Made by a program: the position numbers and the translations under genes. A DNA stretch of 64,000 nt, taken from contig NC_083597.1 in NCBI RefSeq assembly GCF_020882245.1, forward strand, positions 28,870,652 through 28,934,651, given 5' to 3'. Positions 20,594-33,100 of the stretch are shown in pieces (the stretch's first letter is position 1; each line of letters starts with the position of its first letter). The DNA is from Rhopalosiphum padi (taxonomy: Eukaryota > Arthropoda > Insecta > Hemiptera > Aphididae). The notes under the pieces are model-generated. The model saw only the letters and a program-made list of their open reading frames with translations. It ran no database searches and had not been told where the DNA came from.

Positions 20594-23500
20594 TTAATTT
20601 GTCCAACTTGGTACGATTTGTTTAAATAACCACTGTTGATTAGCATTATTAGAATCACAGGGTGTTAATATTACTTGATCAGATGATGGATGAACACTAA
20701 GACACTTTCTTGTTATTGAATGTAGTAACAACTTGTTAGTCTAAACATAAGAAAATAAATATATTACTTCTATATTATAATATATATATATATATATATT
20801 TATAACTTAATATTCTATGGTTAACTGCTTTGTAGTATATTAAGCAATTCATTGAATCATAGTCTTTTGACTTCAATGGCACAATATAGATTTAAAGTAT
20901 ATATATTTTCATAAGAAAAATAACAATTACAATTTATACATAATGAATACATTAAGTCAATTTTGATTATATTTTTAATGATTTTTTAAATCAAATTTAA
21001 TTGGGAAAGCACTCAGGAGTGCCAGATAATAAAAAACTACATTCTATACTCTTATTTATAACTAAACAGTATTTAAAACAGTGGTAAAGCGTGTATTAAG
21101 AAATAGTCAAATATTGTGTGGTGACCATGTATTTTTGATATTTTTTAGTTGGAGTTTTTAATTATATTAAATGTATGTAAAGATTTTTACTCAAAAATTA
21201 AAATGCTATCACGCATAGGTTGAAAAACACCAAATTTTTTCATGTCAATGAAATTAGAATTAAATATCTTAATATATTTAATTAATAATAACATTTTGAT
21301 AAAAAAGTAGTTTTAAATACCTATGTATGAAATTATGTATTTAATAGACAATATTAATTAAGTATGTATTGATGTAAGTACGATTATTTTATTCTGTGGT
21401 ACGATTAAGCCATTAAGGACAGGTTGATATAAGTAATTTTAACTATAGTTTATTAATGTTTTTAGTAAAATATTTTAAAAATTCAAGGGTCTTAAAACTG
21501 TTCTCAGAGTTCATACAAAAATATAAGATTTTAGATCATGTTAAAGCATCCACTTTATACCTAATTGTACATGAACATATGTTAATATATTTTTAATTCG
21601 TAACTAAGTTTTAATTTATCAAAATAAGTTTATTAGAAAAATATATTTTAGACTTTAATAGCAAAATGAACAAATTTAAGTAGTTTTGCAATGCAATTTG
21701 TTTTCAATTGCTTAAAAATTAATGCTTATAAGAATACAACTTAAAAATAAAAGTATCTATGCAATCATGTTGTTTTTAACCTCAAAGGCACTAAATAAAT
21801 ATATTATACTTACGGATTCATATTGCCATGGCCCATCAACAGTTCCTAATGGACATACAACTAATTTAACATTTTGTCTATCAGCAAAAATACACCGTTC
21901 ACCAACACTAAGCTGTCCTTTTGTATTCAATCTAAAAAGCTGTGGCAAATTTAAAAATTGTATTAATGAACGAATAATTTACAAAATTATTCATTATATT
22001 TGATATTTTATACTATGATTATATTATATTTTTTAAATTTAAATTATTTTATTTATTTAATCTGAATAAATAAGAATAAAAATAGTAAATTATGATATTT
22101 AAGTACTGATGTTTTTTAACAGTCATTAATCAGAAGAATTTTAAGTACATTATAATTATGTTTTATAAGTGATTGGTTCTCAATATTTTTTTTAAATCTT
22201 AGATGTGAGTGGATAGATTGGTGCGGTAGGTTTCACTATTGTATACAATGTAAATTAGAAAATGTATTATACTATATTGAATAAATAAAGAAAAAAGTGT
22301 AAATGTTTTACTAAAAAATAATAATAAGTTAACAAAAGATAAAATTATTACATTATTAAAATTTGTAATTTATATTGTAAATACAAAAATGTAATTTATA
22401 TTGTGAAAAAGTTTGGCACACTTAAATCAATATAAACATAAATAAATATAAATCTAATTAGAGCAGTGTCGTATATTTTAGTAACAAGATTTAATTATTT
22501 TATATGGTGGCAGTATAAATAGTATTAAACATCATGAACATTATTGATTATTATTTTAATTTTTTACCTGATTATTTCCTTGTCCATGACACAACTCTAA
22601 ACCTATTAATGATGGTGGTTGATGACCTCTAGTATCTAAGCAAGTAGTTTTGCCAATATTTCGTAACTAAACATAAAACTTGTGTTAAGTTTAAATATTT
22701 TATATACAATCAAATAAATTACTTACTTCTCCCCAGTATAGATTTGGGGGAAGTTCAGGAAACTTTGTATATACATCGTATGCAACATTTTCCATGAACC
22801 ATGAAAAATCCTTACATTGCAGTTTATCTTTTAATTCCAATTGTTTAGATATATCACCCATATCTAAGTAACGTGCTAATGGTTCACGAGTATAAAAAAA
22901 TTCTTTATGTTTATTATCAAACCATGTTTCAATTACACGTTTGTAATTCTAAAACATTAAATACAATATTGTAAGAATAATATTTTAAAATAAAAATAAT
23001 TTTATAATATTTAATTCATACATATGTTATTAAAGGTCCTTTGACCTTCTTGCCAAGTTCTCCAAAATTATAAGGCATAAATCCACGGTAAACATGTCCA
23101 ACCCGAGAACATGGGACCCACTCAATGCTTCCACCACACTGCCAAATCTAATCATAAAACATGCTTAATACTTGTATTATAAACATTCAATACATTTATA
23201 AAATTATGCTTTTACTGTTAACTTTAAATTTGAAAATATGTGATAATATTTTTATCAAATAAAGCTTAATTTAAAATTGTGTTAATATATTAAATATAGT
23301 ATAAATCTTACTTTAAACGACAATTCAAAATTTTCTCCTCCCCAAACAAGTAGCCCAGGATCATATGCTCCTAGTTCTAGAAAATAATTTCTATCAATGG
23401 CGAAAAGACCACCTGCATGAGTGGGGGACCTTGAAATAATTTATTAGAATTAATCATTAAATTAAAATTATATTATTTACAAAAAAAAAAGTAAAAATAA

Positions 23501-24722
23501 AAATATATAAAATTTTACTTATAAGGTTCACTTTTGTAAATTCGTTTTCGTTCTTCTTTAGCAGGTATTTCAATTTCTTTATACAGCATGCCCCATTCGA
23601 AAATACCACGAAATAAATGATCTTTTTCATAAACTGGACGATACTCCCAAGTATTATGATCAATTCCATCAATCACAGGTACTGTCATAATTTTTCTGTT
23701 AGAAAAAAAAATATTTTGATAAAAATTCATTTTTAATCTTTTATATAAATAAAAACTAAAGAATAAGTTGTAAGTACCTATCTCGGGCAATCGGTGCAAT
23801 TAATGGTGGTAACCAATTGTATCCAACTTCGCAATGAGCATCTAAGAATAAAATTACTTCCCCCCTAGCATTTGAAGCACCCTTTGATCTAGTTCTAATC
23901 AGTCCTTCGCGTTCAGAATTTCTTATTAATCTTACTTTACCATTAAATCGTTCAATATAATATTCTAGTTTTTTTTTTAAATTTTCTAAAAACAGTTTTA
24001 ATTTAAAAATTAATCAGTTTTTATTATTTAAGTTTTTTAATACCACAAATCACTAAATTACCTTTATTACTAAAGTCATCAACCAAAAGAATTTCTTCCA
24101 AAAATTGAGGTGGAGTTCTATTAAGAATACTATGTACAGTTCTTAATAAAGATGACCAACCTTCATTATGAAATACTATTATTACACTAGTACGTGGCAA
24201 TTGTTCCGGATAAGTCCAATATTTACATCTATAGAATTTAATTAATTAAGTAAAAGTTACGATACATAAACTGTATATAATTTAGTATTACTCTTCTTCG
24301 CGGTGATCTGGAATTGATCTATTTAGAGAGATATCGTCTGAGCAAGCCATGTTCATGCCATATTCGGATAGAGACTGTAATGCTTCATTTTCTCTGTCAC
24401 TTGGTACATGATGAGCTTTACCTTTTTCACCAGGACCGGGCTTATTAGTAGAAGTAGAATACTCAAAATTACCAAGGATTTGATCACGATAAATTGGTAT
24501 CTAAAAATGATTAAATTTTAAATAAACATACAAATTACAAGTATGAGTACTTACCTGATTTGAAAATCTAGAATTTCTAGGAAGTGTTGATTCATGTGAG
24601 TTTTGTATACTTTCTGAACGTTTATATAAAGCCAATAGTAATAATAAGATAACAAAAGTTCCAATACTAATTTTGGCAAATTTATTGCGCTTCAGCTGAA
24701 TAATTCTAAATCTTAGAGACAT
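20594..24722 (-). CDS. Polypeptide N-acetylgalactosaminyltransferase, GALNT7-like
   Basis: Eleven coding exons on minus: 24722..24555, 24500..24292, 24228..24062, 23985..23778, 23695..23519, 23429..23312, 23147..23022, 22948..22727, 22666..22568, 21939..21814, 20740..20594. Phases agree, giving 588 aa. It is a type II Golgi protein: cytosolic MSLRFRIIQLKRNKFAK, a membrane anchor at about 18-33, a stem, then a GT-A catalytic domain and a ricin-type lectin domain (466-588, CLD motif and QQW). Metal site: DAH at 230-232 and His367 in GHVYR. Acceptor/donor pocket: WGGENFE at 339-345. It transfers GalNAc from UDP-GalNAc to Ser/Thr, starting mucin-type O-glycosylation. ILNRTPPQFLEEILLVDDFSNK and the PHAGGLF-type block resemble GALNT7, a follow-on enzyme preferring pre-glycosylated peptides; the subfamily is less certain than the family. 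Introns above 300 bp: 20741-21813, 21940-22567, 24723 leader intron excluded. Confidence 0.95.
20780..20800. repeat. (TA)n microsatellite
   Basis: About ten TA units inside the last GALNT intron. Confidence 0.85.
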
Positions 24723-24744
24723 TTTTGATGTTAGAAAATGAATA

Positions 24745-25250
24745 CCTAAGATTAAAAATATGATTAATTGTATGAAGTATTATAAATATTTGAATTTTAA
24801 GTATCTCTTTTGTGACATAAAATAATCTTCTAAAATTTTTATACTTGTTATAGGATTTTATAGAATAATTATTAATATAAATATTAATTTTAAATTATTA
24901 ATATTTTTACTTACATTAGCAATACCAAATGTATAAAAGGTAAACGAATATTATTAAGTATTTAAGTCCAGGTATTATATAATCAATTGCAAATCGTATT
25001 AATGTATGCAATAATGGGAAGATGACATTATACGTGAATAAATTTTTACATGTTTAGATATGTTTATTGTTGACGTATTAAATTTTAAATTTTATGGTTT
25101 TTGTTTGCTTGATATTGCAATTAATGATAAGAAAAGTACTATCTTTAAGATACACGTCGTAAACATAGATTTTATATTATCTCTAGGTCATAACTATATT
25201 TTTAACCATGGTCGTTACTAAAAGATGGTTACCGAAAGACCACAAGTAAT
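24745..25250 (-). promoter_or_regulatory. GALNT leader exon and promoter region
   Basis: The acceptor atcttag at 24746 begins the leader of the start-codon exon, 23 nt before the ATG. A matching donor (GCTAAT/gtaagt) lies just right of 24914, so a non-coding first exon should end at 24915 going leftward. Its 5' end is not visible. A less AT-rich patch with CATGGTCGTTACTAAAAG at about 25207-25224 is a possible start region. Confidence 0.5.
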
Positions 25251-25985
25251 GCCAATATTATTCAACAAAGGTAGTCAATGGTACCACCAATTTTAAAATT
25301 TTATCCGTGGGTACCATATAATAATATGATGGTACTCACTACTCATAATATAATTAAATATAGGATGGAGGCAGTTTAGTGACCTATTGGCTATTATATT
25401 AAATATTAATTGAATATTAGATGTATGACGTATGTCCAAGGGCAAATGTTTTTGTCTAAAAAGGCGGAATCCATAAATTGACGAACTTGTTTAAAAACTT
25501 CATAAGTGTACTACTTATAGTTCGAACCAATTTGAAGTATTAAAAAAAAAAAAAAAATCTAAAAATGATATCTATATTTTTTTTTCCAAAAACTTATATG
25601 GACAGCAAAGACCGATAGCGTCATAAAATACATCTTCAGTTTTGTAAGTAAAAATTGTCTTATGTCGTTATAATTTTAGTTATTTAAAGTATATAATACC
25701 TAGTTTAAAAATTTACCTAATATCATAATAAAAAATTATTAGTTATTAAAAATATCTAGTGTATTTTGAATGAATAATGAATATTTAATTTTTTAACGTA
25801 TTCCACAATGTTTTATAATATCACATACACGTTTAGTCTTATTTTAAGACATATCTTAACATTTTTCGAGAATAATTTATCGCATATATTTTTGAATTTT
25901 TTAAATTCATAAACATTCTAATTCCTCGCCACTAATGATGAAAATAATATTGACTAAATTTGTAATCAGATTTTTTTTTAATTTT
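25251..25985. other. Intergenic, AT-rich, no gene
   Basis: The only notable structure is a small imperfect inverted repeat around ATGGTACCAC and GTGGGTACCAT (about 25278-25318). No ORF of note. Confidence 0.45.
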
Positions 25986-26450
25986 TACAAACCATCCAGT
26001 CAAACTTTACAATAGCTTTGATGTTTTATACCTCAAACAAACCAAGTTAAATACTTAAGTCTTATTTTCGATGAACGCCCAATTTGGAAAGACCACATAA
26101 TCGAAAATATAAAACAATCGAATACCAGACTCCACTTACTTCGATCTCTATTACGTTCTAAACTAAATATTAAAATATCAAACATAAAATACTTATGTGC
26201 TTATGTGCTTTATTCTATCCACATATTATGGTATACACTATATGCCATATAGTATCCGAATTTGGGGCAGTGCAACTCCTTCCAAAAATAATCCGACCAT
26301 TCCAATCTATATGATGCCTACATACACTAAAAAATATTTCTGGTAATATAACTAACAAAATTCTTCACTCTGACTCAAATATTATCCTAGGAAGGTTAAA
26401 AAGATAATTGTGTAGAGACTTTCTTGAATAAATTTTCACCTCTCCTACAG
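25986..26450 (+). pseudogene. Decayed jockey-like LINE reverse-transcriptase fragment
   Basis: Reading + from about 26046 gives VKYLSLIFDERPIWKDHI, then about 45 open codons (LHLLRSLL, IKYLCAYVLYSIHILW), then a stop and RIWGSATPSKN after a frameshift. This is the order seen at the C-terminal side of non-LTR reverse transcriptases: a KYLGL-FD block, W-HI, a helical stretch, then the Y-I-LWG-A block. The catalytic region is missing. Upstream DNA (PVKLYN-type) continues the match to about 25990. Stops and a shift show that it is dead. Its neighbours are non-coding. Confidence 0.7.
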
Positions 26451-28889
26451 AAAAAAAAGTAATGAAAATCAAAGTATGTAGTTTCATTGGGTGCCCTCCT
26501 ACATCATGTAATTTCATGTTTTTGTAGCGGAATTTGCTACCTGTAGATGCTCTGCCACCCTATTCCGTGGATAATAAAGAGTACACTGTACTTAGATTAT
26601 TATATTTAATGGCTTTCAAAAGGCAATAATAGAACTGATGTTTTATTTTCGTTAAATCGAGAATTTTAAATGTCTATAAAGCCCAAAATGAGCCAAAATG
26701 TTTTTGGCATTAAACAATTTCAAGTTTATGTTAATATAAATTATTAGCAGAAAATACAAATATCTACGGTTATTCATTTTGATTTAAATATACAACAAAT
26801 TAACAACATTGATTTTATTTTTGGAATAAAAAGTGTCCATTGTAAAACCATTGTAAAACCAATAAAATATTTATAAATTCACTGAAAAATGAAAATCTAA
26901 TAAGTAATAATATTAATATCTTACCACAGTCGATTTATCTGTATAATATTATTCTACGACAGTGTGTATTAGATTAGCCTATCCAAAACGCCGCGTTATC
27001 ATAAATGTATTATTGATGCATATCGATCAAAACATAAAATCGTCCTGTTTCTTTATAAATATGACTAATGTGAGATATTACTTTGTTTAAGCTAAACGAT
27101 ATAACTAGGTTTTCTATAACAGTTTGAGTGAAAGAAATTCTTTAGATAAATAATGTATTATTTTATTATAGATAATTCCACTCCTACATTTGAAACATTT
27201 AATAGCTTTACAGAGAAATTTATTATTTGATATTGAATTTAAAGTTCAATTTTCTAAAAATAAAATGTTTAAATATATTTTACTGGTAATATATTCTAGA
27301 TCTAGAATTGATTGACTTATGTATAATATTATATATTCAATAGATACACGATTTAGAAATTGTATGATTTTTCAATATTATAAAAAGTATTTGACTGTAT
27401 TTATGTATAATGTATAATATAATAGTAAGTTTCTATTTTTTATAGTTTAAACACTTTAAACCATAAAATTTAATAATAAGATAGAAAATTTGTATAGTAT
27501 ATTGTATTTATACGTGATTATGACGTGATGTAAAAGTATTTACCCTAGATAATGAGTTTAGGTTTTTGTGTTTCATCGTTTCGTCTAAAGTTCATAATCA
27601 AAATATTCTCTCAATTAACCGTGTCTGTGAATGACAGAGACCTTTCTTTCAACAAAAAATTAATTCAGTGATCTTCACTAATTATTGTTATATATTCAAT
27701 ATTAAATGGGTGCTTTTGTGAGAATTTATGGCAAGAGCTTATTTTATTTTTTTGAGTTTATAAATATGTGTTTCATTTATATAAGTTACATAATATCTTT
27801 TGTTATTTATATAAACATTTCATAATGATAAATACAAGAAAAAAGTCTCTTAGTTATAAAACACCATCGCGGATTATAAATTTATAACACGTCCTATTAT
27901 ATCTAAATGTATCATTATTTCATTGTTATTAGTTATTAATGGGAAAATACAATTGTACAATTAAAAAATTTGGATTTATATTTTTATTATAACATAAATA
28001 TTTAATTTAAACTCTAATTGAGAATTTTTAATCCAAAACATTATATTTTTATCAACATTCAATTAATATTTAATATTTACTTAATAGTTTATCACTAATT
28101 ATAAAATTAACTAAAGAAAAGGTATTTATCTAAATTATATATGCAGATGAGTTCTGATGAAATCGCTTAAAATGCTGATAATCCTAGTTTCATTCTTCAT
28201 CAATTTTTTAAAGTTCTTATTTAGTTGAATATTGATGCTAGTTTATTTTTACTGTAAATATAATCATTTAATTCAATAAAGTATTCTTATATAATATTAT
28301 CTAGATATTAAATCGTTATTTATGTTTATGATAATTTATAAAGTTGTTTTATCAGTACGTACGCCATTCATTGATAAAGTTTATTGAAATCTTTCTTTAC
28401 AGTTTATATGTATATTATTTATTATTTCATGTTATTTACAATTGCTTTACACGTATTTTACACACAGTCTAAGTAGAACAATTCAAGTATTTGATATAAA
28501 TTAATGTTTATTAGTTACCTATCAAGAATTACTAAAATACATAAATTTCCATTTATTTTATAGTTATTTTGTTTATTTAATTATAGATAAAACTATGTTT
28601 TATTAATTATTTTTGACTTATGGTACAATCATAATTAATTGGCCATATCCTACAAATAACTCAACTAGTCAACTAGCTATAAATATGTACAGAATAGGAT
28701 ACATGTTACCAGTTAAATTTGATCAGCAAGAAACAGACCAAAATTTTCACATATTTTGAATAAATAAAAAATAATACAACAATCTTCTAAATTAATTTTA
28801 AAATCTATCAATAAATTTAAACTAAATACATTTTCGTTAAACTTGTTTATATTTATTTCAACAACTACTTTACGTAGAAAATAAAAAAG
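26451..28889. other. Gene-poor AT-rich stretch
   Basis: The first 130 bp may still belong to the dead retroelement (less AT-rich, ending near GTGGATAATAAAGAG at 26568-26582). The rest has no credible ORF, inverted repeat or RNA gene that I can see. Confidence 0.45.
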
Positions 28890-30150
28890 TTTGACAAGTG
28901 GGACCGCTCTACTACAAATTAATTGTTGAATGGGTCACTGTAATGGGTGTATTAAATATGAATTTAATGATACGAGTACATAAATTGTACACGAAAAATG
29001 ATTCTGAGCAGGGACAGTATGTCAGTCTATTTTGTTAAGTATATTCCATGATGTGTTTTTTGATATATCTATTATAAGCTTTTTTTTACTAATAGTATTA
29101 TGGTACCTAGGTTAATTTAATTTTTCCCAAACACATTGCATTTATTATATTGTTAGTATTTAATTATTATAATAATATAAATTTATACATTACACAATAT
29201 TATTATATTATTGTTATTAATGTTTGAGATTAAACCATCTTACCGTATAAAAAGTGTGAATATAGGGTCATAGGTACTTTCATGGTGCAAATAGATTTTT
29301 ATCTTGAAATGAATCTACATACATTGGAAATATCGTAGAATATAATATTAATTCATAGTATACGTAAAAGTTTTGAGTATCCACGAATAATTTGTTTGAA
29401 TTATAATAAAACAATTAACACCATTATTCATCATTTAGATATGTGATTTCGTCCATGTTTGAACTTCAAATATCTATAAAAATAATTGTGATAGTATATT
29501 TTTTAGAATAATTATTAGTTCCAGTATACACATTTTTAAAGAAATATTGTATTACATTTTTAAACTTTAGATATAAAAATTAAAGATTTTACAAATTATT
29601 TGCTATAAAATGCTTATATTTTGTGAATTTTTCAAATTTTGTAAAATAATTAAACTTTAAATGTATACACAAAATAAATTTGACTATGTATTTTTAATAT
29701 TTTTACAGTTATAAGATTTTTTGTCGAGTTTTGTATATAATTTTCAAGAATTTTGACCCGGTAAATATGTTTTATCAACATTTATAAAAAATAATAATTC
29801 TTTTAAAATTTTAAGTATTTATAAATTGTTCAAAAAGAGTTAAAATATTTAGAAAATGTGTGAGAAATGCTAACATAAAGTTATATGAAAATTTTAAGTA
29901 TTGTGTATATATAAAAAAAAAATATTGATTTTATAAACACTGATTTTGCATAAAAATTCCTGTTTTCTCTAATTTTTTTTAGTTTTACTTGGAATATTTT
30001 ACTTTTGTTTGATTCCATAAATTACCAAATAGATCTAATTTTCTACTAGAAACCATCTTTAGTATTGAAGATTAAAGCATATTTTATACTGCTACAAAAT
30101 ATGACGACCATGACGAAAATACACACATCATTATAAAACTAAGTAAATAA
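28890..30150. repeat. Long interspersed repeat, copy 1 (about 1.25 kb)
   Basis: This shares a long colinear, diverged match with 37140-39600. Landmarks in order: ACCGCTCTACT; a GTGTATTAAAT/GTGTTAAAT stretch; TTTATTATATT; TTTGAG followed by ACCATCT; a central T-rich block ending ACATTTTTAAA; ATTTTTAATATTTTTACAG; AAAAATAATTAAAATATTTA-type; and a terminal TTTTCTA..ATCATTTTT with ACACACATCATT near 30120. There is no ORF. The internal structure does not resemble an LTR element or a SINE with a tRNA head, and its class is unknown to me. Confidence 0.7.
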
Positions 30151-33100
30151 ACCTATTCTATTCTAAGGTTTTTCGGTAGGTAGGTATATCTTCGAATTTC
30201 ATAATAGTTATAACAATTCCTAGATGTATTAGATGATGTATAGAATATATTATGGGGAATTATGGTGTACGGTAATTACAAATTATTGTATGTATTTTCC
30301 CATAATATATCGCACCAAATTTTTGCTTTAATAGATTAAATCAAATATTATAGTTATATTTAGATCAACGTATTATGTGTTTATATGTGATGTAGTTAAA
30401 TTGTTATTAAATATTATTGGTCAAATTCTCACAGTTAATTTTAGGTAATAAGTGTAGCGAGAAAATATATTGAGATTTAAGGTCATTCACCAATGGAATT
30501 CTTGACCTTCAGATCAAGTACTCTTTCATATAATATACATCGTATAATGATCTAAGAACAGCATTTAATATCAAACAATTTTACATTATTATTTTACAGT
30601 AATATAAGTAATTATGTTCTCTACTCAATAAACACAACGATTCGATTAGTATATATATATATATATATAAAAAAACATTTTATAATAATAAAAATGAAAA
30701 AAAACTTAAATACTAGTCTGTGCGTATAGTTATAGTTATAGTTAATACTTAAACAATACATATTTTTTTATATAATAATATTATATATTAGATATTAAAA
30801 AAATTTAAATAATGTTCACAGTTCACAATTAGGATTTAAAATGTTCTACCCAATCAAGTTATATTTGTCTAATAATTGTTTCTTTTATTAAAAACTTAAA
30901 TTGTACCTATTTGAATTTATTCATTTTCATTGTACGTCAATTTATTCTTAGTGTAACAATTTAAATTATTATGATATTCCAACTAATTTGACACGAATAG
31001 TAGTAGGTAGTAACCTTAGCAACACTGCTGGTTTGATTTATCGTTACTTTGCTAAAATGCTCAGCATTATATCAATTGATTTTTTTTATTTATGTAATTT
31101 TTATACCTATTTGATAGAATTCCAGTCACATGCACTTTAAATATCTACACTTGATTATTTTATAGGTTTGTTCGTTTCATGTACAATACGTGCATTATTT
31201 CGCTCCAGCAGATTTCTTTTATCTTCAATTTTTCGAAGAATTTTTGATAGCAATATTATGTACATTAAGTACAATAAAAAAAACTTAAAAATATCGATTA
31301 AAGTTTGATTTGTTATATTTAAAGTAGTTTTTCATATATTTATCACAACTTTGCTTTTACCAACTGATGGTATTTGCCATTTGGTATTAATGGTATTATG
31401 TTTAATATATATTATGTACCTTCATTTTCATCTCAGACCACGAATGCCTCAACATCTGTAGTGCAATAGTTTGAATAATTATATATTTATATCACCTATA
31501 TATATAGTTGCTGGTTAAGTATGGCATAACTGCTGTCCACGGACGTTTCTCGAAATATTCTTCCTCGTTCTGGCGTTGATCACTCAGCTGACAGCTGCTA
31601 CATACTGTAGGTTGACCCTTGTCGAACCCAAATAACAACAACCCTCGAGCTACACAGTTTTAGAATTTTTTTTTCCATTGTGATTCATCTTAAAAATTAC
31701 TTTTAGTGGTAGTCTATATTGTTATGACGATCTCACTAATGAGCCTGCATATAGGTTTTCTATGTATACCCTACCGTACTTAAAGCGAGACTAAGAGGAA
31801 GTGGGATAGCAATACTATACCCTCGGGTGCAAGTGTCAAAAAAGCGGACGATTTTATACAGATTTTGATACAGTAATTTCTTTTTTATTTTCAAAATAAA
31901 TGCTTACAAAAAATGCTTAATGAGCGTAAGAAATTATGAATTATGATATACGTATACTCAATATTACTCTATATTTTTTACTCATATAATAGTGCCTTAA
32001 TATGTTATAATATTATAGTATTTTGAATTAAAATGTATACAACTAATATGAATATATTTCCTATGATTGACAGTAGTTAGTATAGTCGTAAGATTGTAAT
32101 AACTTAAAAGTTATATTATGATATATTTTAATTTAGTAAGTAGGTAATGATTATTAGTTTAACTACTGTTATTCAAAAAATGATTCGATTGAAAATTTGT
32201 ATTCTGAGTTTTATAAATTTATAATTAAGCTTAATAATTGTTGAGAGGTTAATGATCTGTTTATAGTTTTTTTATCATCTTTTTTTTGACGAAAAACTAC
32301 TTACCCAACTTTGAGTCCATTGTCTTTCAATTTCATGTAGATTTTAGTGGTATAAGGTGCTGAGGCAAAGCCAATATTTGCTTCTTAAAAATATAGTTAT
32401 TGAAGTTATTTGTACGGGTTGAAGAATATTAAATTAATTACTCATTCAAAAATTTTGGAATTATTTATAATAAATTGTTATACGGTTAAGATTCTATATT
32501 ATGCAATTGAATTAAGTCTTAATTCGATAATAATTTTCTCAATTGAAAATAGTCGCATTGCAATCACAATCAACATACCGGATTTTTTCCCAAAATATTT
32601 AATCTGGATTGGCTGGATTTCTTAGAAACTGTATGTCAATGACCGTATGATTGATTTGTTACCTAACCTATAGTATATGCATAATATGTTTTAATTTATT
32701 AATGGAACAGTTTCTTTGTGTTTATATTGTTCCTTAATTTTAGTAAATAAAAAGTATTTTATTTAATCCAATTTATCGCAATTAGCTTAATAATTTGTTA
32801 TTTTTTTGTTTTTAATTTATTAATATATTTTACCATAATATTTATTGACGATATAATATTGTTATTTGTCTTTTTAAAAAGTAATACAACATATTTTTTG
32901 GTGAATTTACTATAGTGTATTGTGTAATTTGCTAATATTTAGTTGCAGATTCAATAAAATATTATAGAATAAATTAAAAATAATACTTATTTTACTTTGA
33001 ATACGGAAGAAAATATGTGTATAATAACTGTGCACATTTTGCAATGTGTTCATAACTTATATAAATGTTTTATTTTAAATATATACCGAATATTTTATCA

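Noticed and set aside
31505..31660. Hidden exon in the less AT-rich patch
   Set aside because: No frame with flanking AG and GT sites gave a convincing peptide.
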